A DNA stretch of 7,600 nucleotides from Verrucomicrobiota bacterium (GCA_023459755.1 JAEWSS010000187.1:1-7600); one strand, 5' to 3'. Shown: positions 1 through 7,039, counted from the first letter of the stretch. Numbers and translations: made by a program. Notes: generated from the letters alone by a model not told the origin.

Positions 1-1
1 C

Positions 2-517
2 GACCACGGCGACCGCTCGGCGGAACTCGTCGCCGAACGGCATATGATCGACGACCTCCCGGAAGAAGGGAAAAGGGACGTCCTCGCCGCAATCCGCGCC
101 CATAACAAACTGACCGTTCCCCCGGAGCTCGCGCCCCGCGCCCGCCGAATCGCCGGAGCCGTCCGCGACGCCGACAAACTCGACATCATCGCCCTGCTTC
201 TTCAATATCAGATAAACCATATCGACGACCCGGCCGTTACGCTCGGACTTTCGGTTGAACGCCGTTTTTCGCCGGCGGTTCTGAACGCCGCGTTGAACGG
301 CGTCACCCCCAACTACGGCGAACTGGAAACCGTGTATGACTTCGCCGCCGCCAGAATCGCCTGGTTCTCCGATCTGAATTTCGACTGGAGCCGACGCCGC
401 TATCTCGAGCGCCGCTTCGATGAAACCATGTTCGCTTTTCTGGAGGGAGTTCCGGAACTCGACCGCCTCCGCGCCGCCTTCAACACCGCCGCCGCGCCGT
501 GGAGGTCGTCAAAATGA
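2..517 (+). CDS. HD-domain phosphohydrolase, C-terminal part (5' end outside window)
   Basis: The reading frame is open from the first full codon at position 2 to the TGA at 515-517, giving 171 visible residues. An ATG at 44 is internal, because the 14 residues before it already belong to the fold. The visible part starts with D-H-G followed by a helix (R-S-A-E-L), then A-I-R-A-H-N about 30 residues later, then R-D-A-D-K-L-D-I near residues 55-62. This order (DHG, then HN, then RDADKLD) is characteristic of a family of HD-superfamily hydrolases in which these His and Asp residues help bind metal; the H...HD motif itself must lie upstream. HD proteins usually hydrolyse phosphomonoesters or nucleotides, but the substrate cannot be named. 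The C-terminal 90 residues are mostly helical with no further motif. The gene ends 36 nt before the fusion gene and may be co-transcribed with it. The superfamily is fairly sure, the function unknown. Confidence 0.8.
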   Translation, partial: DHGDRSAELVAERHMIDDLPEEGKRDVLAAIRAHNKLTVPPELAPRARRIAGAVRDADKLDIIALLLQYQINHIDDPAVTLGLSVERRFSPAVLNAALNGVTPNYGELETVYDFAAARIAWFSDLNFDWSRRRYLERRFDETMFAFLEGVPELDRLRAAFNTAAAPWRSSK

Positions 518-553
518 TCTCCGCCGTCAACGGTTCAACCAAGGAATCTCAAT

Positions 554-3241
554 ATGTCTGACACACCGGATTGCGTAATCGTGCTGGCGGCCGGAAAAGG
601 GTCGCGAATGGGGTCGGAGACCCTTCATAAAGTCTGTTTTGAAATCGACGGCGTTCCGGCGGTGGTCCGGGCGCTTGACGTGTACCGGCAGTGCGGAATC
701 CGCCAGAATCTGGTGGTGGTCGGCTCGCTGGCCGGTCAGGTGGTGGAAACGGTCGGAAGCCGCTTTCCAAACACGGTTTTCGCCTACCAGAGCGTCCAGA
801 ACGGAACCGCCGGAGCGGTGCGCGCGGCGCTGACCGCCACCCCGGAAATGGCACTGGACGCCGACATTCTGATCGTGGCCGGCGACCGGCTGATCGAACC
901 GGCGGTGCTTGAACAATTGTTCGACCTCTATAAACGCGAAAAGTGTGATCTGGCCATGCTGTCGCTGCCGACGGTGGAAGGCTCGGGCGCCGGACGGCTG
1001 GCCGACGCACCGGACGGCCGCACCGCCGCCATTCTTGAAATGGCCGACGTCCGCAAAAAGAAAACCATACGGGCAATACGCGCCGCCGCCGAAAAAAACG
1101 GCGTGGTGGACCGCGAAACCATCCGCCGCACCGCCGCCGAAATTTTTTCCGCCGACGAAAACAAATGCCGCAGGGCGCTCGGCCGGACGTTTGACGCCGA
1201 TGCCCCCCTGACCCGCGACGAACTGAACATAATCTGGCCGCCGGAAACCGAACTTTTCCAGATCGCAATGCCGGACGGCTCCATCGCAAAATTCACACCG
1301 GAAGAGGTCGAAGCCCGGCCTTACAGCAACACCTCGGTTTACGTCACCTCACGGCGCAATCTTGAACTGGCGCTGGCCAAACTGGACACCGACAACGCCC
1401 AGCAGGAGGAGTATCTCTCCGACATTGCCGCGATTCTCAACCGCGAACTTCCCAATGCCGTCATCCGCCGTCTGCCGGTCAACGATCCGGACAAAGTCCT
1501 CGGCTTCAACAATCCGCGCGAACTAATGGAGGTCGCCGCGGCGATCCACAAACGCGAAAGCGGCGTTTCCGCAGTTCCAGACCCGGAAAAATTCATCCCG
1601 GCCGGCGAATATGAGAAAATGATCGCCGACGCCGCCGACGGCAAAAATGGTTCCGCCCTCACCCGCGAACTCACCGAAATATACGGCGGCGACCCCGCCT
1701 GGATCGCCGAACATCTGAAACATTATCTGCCGCTGCTGAAACTCGCCGTCCATGAGCTGGGGTCCGCCGCGCCGCTCGCGGTGATCCGCGCCCCCGGACG
1801 GGTCAACGTGATGGGGCGCCATGTGGACCATCAGGGCGGCAACTGCAATCTGATGACCATTAATTTTGAAACGCTGATGGCGGTGTCGCCGCGCAATGAC
1901 GACAAGGTCCGCCTGGTCCACCTCGACGGCGAAAACTTCAAACCATGCGAATTTTCGATCTCCGGCATGGTGCGCGAACTGCCGTGGGACGACTGGCAGA
2001 GCGTGGTGGACAGTCGTGAACTGAAAAAGCTGATCGGCGAATACGGTGTGGACTGGTCGCACTACATCAAGGCGGCGGTACTCCGGCTTCAGAAAAAATT
2101 CAACAGCCGTCCGCTGCGCGGCATGAACCTCTTCGTCACCGGAAACGTTCCGATGGCGGCGGGATTAAGCTCGTCGTCCAGCCTGGTCGTCGGGGCGGCC
2201 GAGGCGGTGGCCGCGGTCAACGCGCTGGACACCTTCCCGGCTCAGCTGGTCACTTTGTGCGGCGAAGGCGAATGGTTCGTCGGCACCCGCGGCGGCGCGG
2301 CCGACCACGCGGCGGTCAAACTCGGCGCCAAAGGGAAAGTGGTCAAGGTCGGCTTCTTCGATTTCAAAGTCGAGGACACCTTCGACTTTCCGGCGGACTG
2401 CGTGATGGTGCTCTGCGATTCCGGCATCAAGGCGCGCAAAGCCGCCGGCGCCCGCGACCAGTTCAATTTGAAGGTCTGCTGTTACAAAATCGGCTTCCGG
2501 CTGCTGCGGCGCCATTTCCCCCAATATTCCGGACTGCTCGGCCATCTGCGCGACGTGAACTGCGAAAACCTCGGCGTTCCGCTCTCCCGCATTTACCAGA
2601 TGCTGCTCCGTCTTCCCGAACAGGCGACCAGAACCGAACTTGAAAACATGCTCGGGGAAAAACTGGACGACCTCTGGGCCACCCACGCCGAACCCGCCGA
2701 CGGTTGTTATCCGATTCGTCCGGTGGTGCTTTACGGTCTGGCCGAATGCGCCCGCAGTAAAAAATACGCCGCGCTGGTCAAGGCCGGCGACCTCGACGCG
2801 ATCGGCCGATTGATGCGTGCTTCGCACGACGGCGACCGGGTGGCGAAACTCGGCGCCGACGGCAGAATGCATCCGTTTGCCTCCCCCTGCGGCAACGACC
2901 GTCTGCTTGACCTGATCGACGACCTGTCCTCCGGCGACCCCGCCGCCGTCACCGCCGCCCAGCTGGAATTTCAACCCGGCGGCTACCGGTGCAGTCTGCC
3001 GGAAATCGACATGATGACCGACATCGCCACCGCGGTTCCCGGCGTGATCGGCGCCCAGCTCGCCGGTGCCGGACTCGGCGGCTGCATGATGGTGCTGACC
3101 CGGAAAAACGCGGTGGACGATCTGCGCGCCGCCCTGACCCGCCGCTATTACGCTCCGCGAAACGCCGCGCCGGCCATTCTGGTCTGCCGCCCGATCGCCG
3201 GAGCCGGCATATTGACCGTACACCAGTGCAACGGGAAATGA
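554..3241 (+). CDS. Bifunctional sugar-1-phosphate nucleotidyltransferase / galactokinase-like GHMP sugar kinase (fusion)
   Basis: An 895-residue protein starting at the ATG behind an AAGGA site (541-545, 8-nt spacing). Residues 1-330 are a GlmU-like nucleotidyltransferase: LAAGKGSRM (11-19), uridine-pocket-like Q79, Q82 and GT (84-85), metal-ligand Asp111 in AGDR, E162, NTSVYV (259-264), a DNAQQEEYLSD stretch (280-290) and GFNN (317-320). GlmU's left-handed beta-helix acetyltransferase domain is absent. About 85 residues (165-249) are inserted in the sugar-binding part. Residues 331-405 are a helical linker. Residues 406-890 are a GHMP kinase of galactokinase type: motif 1 around 412-429, GLSSSSS (537-543), catalytic-Asp candidate D584 in GGAADHAA, and GAGLGGC (838-844). 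Expected role: cytosolic phosphorylation of a free sugar at C1 and transfer to UTP to give a UDP-sugar. The order pyrophosphorylase-then-kinase resembles bacterial Fkp (fucokinase/GDP-fucose pyrophosphorylase), but the N-terminal half is GlmU-like. The substrate is unknown; UDP-glucuronate decarboxylase nearby hints at a uronic acid. Confidence 0.88.
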   Translation: MSDTPDCVIVLAAGKGSRMGSETLHKVCFEIDGVPAVVRALDVYRQCGIRQNLVVVGSLAGQVVETVGSRFPNTVFAYQSVQNGTAGAVRAALTATPEMALDADILIVAGDRLIEPAVLEQLFDLYKREKCDLAMLSLPTVEGSGAGRLADAPDGRTAAILEMADVRKKKTIRAIRAAAEKNGVVDRETIRRTAAEIFSADENKCRRALGRTFDADAPLTRDELNIIWPPETELFQIAMPDGSIAKFTPEEVEARPYSNTSVYVTSRRNLELALAKLDTDNAQQEEYLSDIAAILNRELPNAVIRRLPVNDPDKVLGFNNPRELMEVAAAIHKRESGVSAVPDPEKFIPAGEYEKMIADAADGKNGSALTRELTEIYGGDPAWIAEHLKHYLPLLKLAVHELGSAAPLAVIRAPGRVNVMGRHVDHQGGNCNLMTINFETLMAVSPRNDDKVRLVHLDGENFKPCEFSISGMVRELPWDDWQSVVDSRELKKLIGEYGVDWSHYIKAAVLRLQKKFNSRPLRGMNLFVTGNVPMAAGLSSSSSLVVGAAEAVAAVNALDTFPAQLVTLCGEGEWFVGTRGGAADHAAVKLGAKGKVVKVGFFDFKVEDTFDFPADCVMVLCDSGIKARKAAGARDQFNLKVCCYKIGFRLLRRHFPQYSGLLGHLRDVNCENLGVPLSRIYQMLLRLPEQATRTELENMLGEKLDDLWATHAEPADGCYPIRPVVLYGLAECARSKKYAALVKAGDLDAIGRLMRASHDGDRVAKLGADGRMHPFASPCGNDRLLDLIDDLSSGDPAAVTAAQLEFQPGGYRCSLPEIDMMTDIATAVPGVIGAQLAGAGLGGCMMVLTRKNAVDDLRAALTRRYYAPRNAAPAILVCRPIAGAGILTVHQCNGK

Positions 3242-3329
3242 AAAACAGCTTTTTTGCTTTGGAAAATTTGGATTTGCCGGCTTCACGGTGTAAATTTCGC
3301 TCACATATGATATGAAAGGAAATATATAA
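3242..3329 (+). promoter_or_regulatory. AT-rich intergenic region, possible promoter for the lipoprotein-UXS-murF unit
   Basis: This is the longest gap between genes in the window (88 nt), and it is markedly AT-rich against GC-rich flanks. Two weak sigma70-like arrangements can be read. One is TTGGAT (3268-3273), 17 nt, TAAATT (3291-3296). The other is TTCACG (3282-3287), 18 nt, TATGAT (3306-3311). The second has the better -10 box, but its start point would fall in the ribosome binding site (GAAAGGA, 3314-3320), so the first fits a translated leader better. Two AAATTT elements (3264-3269 and 3292-3297) flank a GC-rich centre and could form an interrupted stem. Promoter assignment rests only on consensus matching and base composition. 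Confidence 0.35.
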
Positions 3330-3893
3330 ATGCGAAAATATCTTGCTCTTGCCGCCGCGGTTCTCTGCCTTGGATGCGCCCGCGAGATCGTGGTTCCCGA
3401 AGTCATGCAGCAGCCGATGGACGGAAAACTTTATCTCCGGACCAACCTGTGGTTTGAAAATCCGTCCGAGATCAACTGCATCAACTACCAGACCGGCCGG
3501 ATTCTGCCGATCGGCACCGCGGTCACTCCGGTGTACGCCACCGAACGCAAACTGGTGTTCACCGACGAAAATGGGGTTGAATACACGGTCAATTTCGACC
3601 CGGAAACCATGATGATCCCGATGCAGGAATATCTGAAGCGGATACTGACATTGCTGCCGCCGGACACACTGCTCAAGGACGTGAAGCCGGAAAGTCTGGA
3701 ACGGATCAGACACGCCTCCGTCGCCCCCGGCATGACCCGCGACGAGGTGATCTTCTCCTTCGGCTACCCGGTTCCGGGCAGAACGCCGGAGCTTTCCGGT
3801 TCGAGCTATCTCTACTATCAGTCGCCCGACCGCACCTTCCGCGTGGTGTTCAAGGGTGACGAAGTGCGCAGCGTGGTCGCGCCGCAAAACTGA
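3330..3893 (+). CDS. Small lipoprotein with BamE/SmpA-like C-terminal motif
   Basis: A 187-residue protein. The ATG at 3330 follows a good Shine-Dalgarno (GAAAGGA, 3314-3320, 9-nt spacing). The N-terminus is a short lipoprotein signal: MRKY, a hydrophobic Leu/Ala stretch, then C-L-G-C with Cys16 as the likely lipidated residue. Cys rather than Leu at -3 is a slightly poor lipobox. The mature protein has a beta-rich first half (about 35-95) and a C-terminal segment with [15 protein letters not shown] (133-147), followed by [14 protein letters not shown] (161-174). The G-M-T-x-x-E-V...G-x-P pattern followed by strands is typical of the BamE/SmpA-OmlA fold, which recurs in many outer-membrane lipoproteins besides BamE itself. 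It probably sits in the envelope; its partner is unknown. It lies 19 nt before the UDP-glucuronate decarboxylase gene and appears to be the first gene of that unit. The lipoprotein call is fairly sure; the fold is tentative. Confidence 0.75.
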   Translation: MRKYLALAAAVLCLGCAREIVVPEVMQQPMDGKLYLRTNLWFENPSEINCINYQTGRILPIGTAVTPVYATERKLVFTDENGVEYTVNFDPETMMIPMQEYLKRILTLLPPDTLLKDVKPESLERIRHASVAPGMTRDEVIFSFGYPVPGRTPELSGSSYLYYQSPDRTFRVVFKGDEVRSVVAPQN

Positions 3894-3902
3894 CCGCTTC
3901 AC

Positions 3903-3908
3903 GAAGGA
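3903..3908 (+). promoter_or_regulatory. Ribosome binding site that sets the UXS start
   Basis: GAAGGA lies 4 nt before the ATG at 3913. It supports that start over an in-frame ATG at 3856 inside the lipoprotein gene, which would add 19 polar residues before the Rossmann strand that normally begins this family. Confidence 0.65.
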
Positions 3909-3912
3909 CGCC

Positions 3913-4848
3913 ATGAAAAAGACTATTATCGTCACCGGCGGCGGCGGATTTCTCGGCTCGCACCTCTGCGACCGCCTGATCGCCGACGGAAACGACGTGA
4001 TCTGCGTAGACAATTTTTATACCGGAACCAAACGCAACATCGAACACCTGTGGAGCAATCCGGCGTTTGAACTGATCCGCCACGACATCACCCATCCGCT
4101 GCTGCTGGAGGCCGACGCGATCTACAATCTGGCCTGTCCGGCTTCACCGATCCATTATCAGAACAATCCGGTGGCCACCGTGCAGACCTGCGTGGTCGGC
4201 GCGCTGAACATGCTGGGGCTGGCAAAACGGCTCAACGTGCCGATTCTCCAGGCCTCCACCAGCGAAGTCTACGGCGATCCGGTGGTGCATCCGCAGACCG
4301 AAAGCTATCGCGGCAACGTGAACTGCATCGGCCCGCGCAGCTGCTACGACGAAGGCAAACGCTGTGCCGAAACCCTGTTTTTCGACTATCACCGCGAGTG
4401 GAGCGTGCCGATCAAGGTGGTGCGCATTTTCAACACCTACGGCAGCCGGATGCGGCCGGACGACGGACGGGTGGTCAGCAACTTCATCGTGCAGGCGCTG
4501 AAAGGCCTTCCGATCACCATTTACGGCACCGGCAGACAGACCAGAAGTTTCTGCTATGTGGACGATCTGATTGACGGAATGGTCCGGATGATGAACTCTC
4601 CGGAATCGTTCACCGGCCCGGTGAATCTGGGAAATCCGGTGGAGTTCACCATGCTGGAACTGGCCACCACCATTCTGGAACTGACCGGGTCGCGCAGCGA
4701 ACTGGTGTTTGAGCCGCTGCCGGAGGACGATCCGATCCAGCGGCGGCCGGACATAACGCTGGCGCAGAAAAACCTGAACTGGAAGCCGACCACGCAACTG
4801 CGCGACGGGCTGCAAAAAACCATCGAATATTTCAAAACCATTATCTGA
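3913..4848 (+). CDS. uxs: UDP-glucuronic acid decarboxylase (UDP-xylose synthase), NAD-dependent epimerase/dehydratase family
   Basis: A 311-residue extended short-chain dehydrogenase/reductase, the usual length for bacterial UXS. The Rossmann fold starts at residue 4 with the NAD-binding glycine motif GGGGFLG (9-15). The family-typical [13 protein letters not shown] stretch (71-83) and STSEVYGDP (115-123) follow; T116/S117/E118 match the decarboxylase active site. The catalytic pair is Y145...K149 in CYDEGKR, followed by [10 protein letters not shown] (171-180), the substrate-binding [15 protein letters not shown] (205-219) and RRPDI (277-281). The combination [15 protein letters not shown] and GTGRQTRSF separates UXS from UDP-galactose epimerases and dTDP-glucose dehydratases. 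Known reaction of the family: UDP-glucuronate to UDP-xylose plus CO2 through a 4-keto intermediate, with tightly bound NAD+. The product would feed xylose into polysaccharides or glycoconjugates. The gene begins 19 nt after the lipoprotein and ends 11 nt before murF. A 4-keto-pentose-forming relative is less likely, given the short single-domain length. Confidence 0.92.
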   Translation: MKKTIIVTGGGGFLGSHLCDRLIADGNDVICVDNFYTGTKRNIEHLWSNPAFELIRHDITHPLLLEADAIYNLACPASPIHYQNNPVATVQTCVVGALNMLGLAKRLNVPILQASTSEVYGDPVVHPQTESYRGNVNCIGPRSCYDEGKRCAETLFFDYHREWSVPIKVVRIFNTYGSRMRPDDGRVVSNFIVQALKGLPITIYGTGRQTRSFCYVDDLIDGMVRMMNSPESFTGPVNLGNPVEFTMLELATTILELTGSRSELVFEPLPEDDPIQRRPDITLAQKNLNWKPTTQLRDGLQKTIEYFKTII

Positions 4849-4859
4849 GTCGAAAAAAA

Positions 4860-6272
4860 ATGAATCAGCCGGCCGCAAAATTTTCCGCCGCCGAGATCCT
4901 CGCGGTCACCGGCGGCACAGTGATCAACAATGTTGAATTGGACGGAGTTTTTTCCGTCGCCACCGACAACCGCGCCGACTGCTCCGGTGCCGTTTTCATC
5001 GCCATCAAGGGAGAATTTTTCGACCCGCATGACAACCTTGGCAAAGCGACGGCTAACAACGCCGCCGCCCTGTTGATCGAAAAACGCGCCGCCGAACGGG
5101 TCGATAAAAGCTGGCGCATTCCGGTGATCGCGGTGGACAGCACCCTGCACGCCTACTGGGCGCTCGCCAAGTTTCACCGTCTGCGGTTCAAAGACCTCAA
5201 GGTTGCCGCGCTGACCGGCAGTGTCGGCAAAACCAGCGTCAAGGAGATGACCCGCGCCATCTGCGCCGCCGCCTGCGCCGCCCCGGAAATCGAAGTTCTC
5301 GCCACCGTCGGCAACACCAACAACCACTTCGGAGTTCCGGCCAATCTGCTCCGGCTCACGCCGCGCCACCGCTATGCGGTGATCGAGCTGGGAACCAGTT
5401 CGCCGGGCGAGATCGCGCCGCTGGCGGCAATGACGGCGCCGAACGCGGCCGCGGTAAACACGATCGCCGCCTGTCACCTGGAAAAACTCGGGTCGCTCGA
5501 CGGAGTGGCGGAGGAAAAAGGTTCGATTTTTTCCGCGCTGCCGCCGGACGGCACGGCGGTGTTTCCGGCCCGCTGTCACGGCACGGCCATTCTGCGGAAG
5601 CACGCCGGAAACCTGAAGACTCTGCGCTTCGGTGAAAACGGCGACGTGACGGGGCGCTATCTCGGCGGCAGTCTTGCCGGAAGTTCGATTGAACTCATCT
5701 GGCGCGACGGCGAAAAATGTCATATTGACTGGTCGCTTTCCGGTCCGCATCAGGCCGCCAACGCCGGCTGCGCCGCCGCTTTGGCCGCCGCGCTGGGCAT
5801 CGACCGGCCGACCATCGCCCGTGGACTCGCCGCCGCCGCCCTGCCCGGCATGCGAATGCTGGTGCGCGAATTCAACGGTGCAAGCTGGGTGATCGACGCT
5901 TACAACGCCAATCCGGAAAGCATGGCCGCCGCGCTGGACTGGCTCGGAGAATTCACCCCGCCGGAAAAGTTTCTGGCGGTGCTGGGCGATATGCGCGAAC
6001 TCGGTGGATTCGAGCTGGAAGGCCACCTGAATGTATTGAAAAAAATGACGGAAAAGTTTCCGCATTCGGCCGCGGTGCTGGTCGGCGGCCACATGGCCGA
6101 GGCCGCCGCGCAGCTGCCGCCGGAATTAAAAACGACGTGGCGAATATTCAAAACCGCCGAGGACGCCCAAACGACCGTCGCGGAAATGGCGAAACCGGGC
6201 TTTACCGTGCTGATCAAAGCGTCGCGCGGGACGGCGCTGGAAAAAACGCTTCCGGCGGAGGTGGCGAAATGA
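4860..6272 (+). CDS. murF: UDP-N-acetylmuramoyl-tripeptide--D-alanyl-D-alanine ligase
   Basis: A 470-residue Mur ligase of normal MurF length. The N-terminal UDP-binding domain (1-110) contains FSVATDNRADCSGAVFIAIKG, equivalent to the S-x-D-S/T-R region of the family. The ATP-binding domain has the P-loop GSVGKTSVKEM (120-130), GNTNNHFGVPANLLRL (151-166), the Glu-bearing AVIELGTSSPGEI (173-185) and HLEKLGSLDGVAEEKG (206-221). The C-terminal domain carries the MurF marks DAYNANPESM (346-355), LGDMRELG (375-382) and KASRG (453-457). It adds D-Ala-D-Ala to the UDP-MurNAc-tripeptide in the cytoplasm, the last soluble step of peptidoglycan precursor synthesis. ELGTSS in place of the commoner ELGANH is a minor variation. 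The start lacks a clear Shine-Dalgarno and follows a run of eight A, but the N-terminus aligns as expected for the family. The gene is not in a dcw cluster here: sugar-nucleotide genes precede it, and Sir2 follows with a 4-nt overlap. Confidence 0.95.
   Translation: MNQPAAKFSAAEILAVTGGTVINNVELDGVFSVATDNRADCSGAVFIAIKGEFFDPHDNLGKATANNAAALLIEKRAAERVDKSWRIPVIAVDSTLHAYWALAKFHRLRFKDLKVAALTGSVGKTSVKEMTRAICAAACAAPEIEVLATVGNTNNHFGVPANLLRLTPRHRYAVIELGTSSPGEIAPLAAMTAPNAAAVNTIAACHLEKLGSLDGVAEEKGSIFSALPPDGTAVFPARCHGTAILRKHAGNLKTLRFGENGDVTGRYLGGSLAGSSIELIWRDGEKCHIDWSLSGPHQAANAGCAAALAAALGIDRPTIARGLAAAALPGMRMLVREFNGASWVIDAYNANPESMAAALDWLGEFTPPEKFLAVLGDMRELGGFELEGHLNVLKKMTEKFPHSAAVLVGGHMAEAAAQLPPELKTTWRIFKTAEDAQTTVAEMAKPGFTVLIKASRGTALEKTLPAEVAK
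6257..6261 (+). promoter_or_regulatory. Ribosome binding site that sets the Sir2 start
   Basis: GGAGG inside the end of murF, 7 nt before the ATG at 6269, is the strongest Shine-Dalgarno in the window. It favours this start over an in-frame ATG at 6137 that would add 44 low-complexity Arg/Gly-rich residues read from inside murF. Confidence 0.75.
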
Positions 6273-7039
6273 ACACGGACTTTTCCGAACGGCTCGCCGA
6301 GCTGGAAAACCTGATCGATAAATCGCATCATACGCTGATTTTCACCGGCGCGGGGATCTCGACGCTGTCCGGAATACCGGACTTTCGCAGTCCGAACGGG
6401 GTATACTCGGAAAAATGGCACGGGCTGGACGTTGAAGAGGTGTTGTCCATCGACTTTTTCAAACAGCACCCGGAAATTTTTTATGAATGGGCCAAGCCGT
6501 TCGTCTATTCTCTGGAAAAATATCAGCCGAACGTGGTTCACCGGGTGGCCGCAAAATTGGAGGCACTCGGCCTGTGTCAGGGCGTCTACACCCAGAACAT
6601 CGATCGGCTTCATCAGCGCGCCGGCAGCAAACGGGTTTACGAACTGCACGGCAGCGCTGCGAATTATCACTGTCTCGACTGCCGCCGGAAATTTCCGGAC
6701 ACCGAAATCGACCCGGCGGTCAAACGCGGCGAAGTCCCGAAATGCGCCAAGTGCGGCGGACTGCTGAAACCGGACATCGTATTTTACGGCGAACCGCTCG
6801 ATGAAGAAATGCTCGGAAACGCCGACCTCGAACTGCGCCGCACCGATCTTCTGCTGGTTCTGGGCAGCAGTCTGACCGTGTATCCGGCGGCGGCGATGCC
6901 GGAGATCACCGCCCGTTCCGGCGGAAAAGTGGTGATCGTAAACGCCCAGCCGACCAGACTCGACCGCCTGGCAAAACTCCGGTTCGACGATCTTGAACTG
7001 GTGTTCGCCGCGCTCGAATCCCGCTACGGAGGAGACTGA
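6269..7039 (+). CDS. cobB: NAD-dependent protein deacylase, Sir2 family
   Basis: A 256-residue single-domain sirtuin, the usual bacterial size. Visible motifs in order: GAGIS (27-31) and the PDFRSPNG loop (37-44) for NAD binding, TQNID (108-112), catalytic His127 in YELHG, a complete zinc-binding Cys4 set (C135, C138, C159, C162), GSSL (199-202) and VNAQPT (224-229). Known activity of the family is NAD+-dependent removal of acetyl or other acyl groups from lysines, giving nicotinamide and O-acyl-ADP-ribose; bacterial members often reactivate acetylated acyl-CoA synthetases. All catalytic and zinc residues are present, so the enzyme should be active. The Ala-Tyr-x-x-Arg signature expected for desuccinylase-type (SIRT5-like) members is not seen after PDFRS, so deacetylation is the better guess. 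Its ATG overlaps the murF stop codon (ATGA), which implies translational coupling, and the following small gene starts 5 nt after its stop. The symbol is given by family, not by proven orthology. Confidence 0.92.
   Translation: MNTDFSERLAELENLIDKSHHTLIFTGAGISTLSGIPDFRSPNGVYSEKWHGLDVEEVLSIDFFKQHPEIFYEWAKPFVYSLEKYQPNVVHRVAAKLEALGLCQGVYTQNIDRLHQRAGSKRVYELHGSAANYHCLDCRRKFPDTEIDPAVKRGEVPKCAKCGGLLKPDIVFYGEPLDEEMLGNADLELRRTDLLLVLGSSLTVYPAAAMPEITARSGGKVVIVNAQPTRLDRLAKLRFDDLELVFAALESRYGGD

Noticed and set aside
554..1540. Calling the N-terminal half a true GlmU
   Set aside because: The left-handed beta-helix acetyltransferase domain is absent, a kinase is fused instead and a large insert is present, so only the nucleotidyltransferase fold is shared.
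3241..3256. A-run and T-run after the fusion gene as an intrinsic terminator
   Set aside because: The only stem is five or six A-U pairs around a CAGC loop, with no GC-rich stem, which is too weak to call.
2165..3406. 413-codon minus-strand open frame opposite the kinase half of the fusion gene
   Set aside because: It is antisense to a gene with clear motifs. The product is rich in Gly, Ala, His, Val and Arg with no recognisable domain, as expected for the complement of GC-rich codons.
3856..3912. N-terminal extension of UXS from the ATG at 3856
   Set aside because: It adds 19 polar residues before the Rossmann strand and overlaps the lipoprotein gene; a ribosome binding site supports 3913.
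2949..4013. 354-codon minus-strand open frame spanning the 3242-3329 gap
   Set aside because: It crosses three plus-strand genes. No family is recognisable, and base composition at the gap does not look coding on this strand.
4554..6092. 512-codon minus-strand open frame opposite UXS and murF
   Set aside because: It is opposite two confidently identified genes. The translation is Gly/Arg/Val-rich without motifs, so it is a shadow frame.
6137..6268. N-terminal extension of Sir2 from the ATG at 6137
   Set aside because: The added 44 residues are Arg/Gly-rich shadow sequence of murF; GGAGG at 6257-6261 and the ATGA overlap support 6269.
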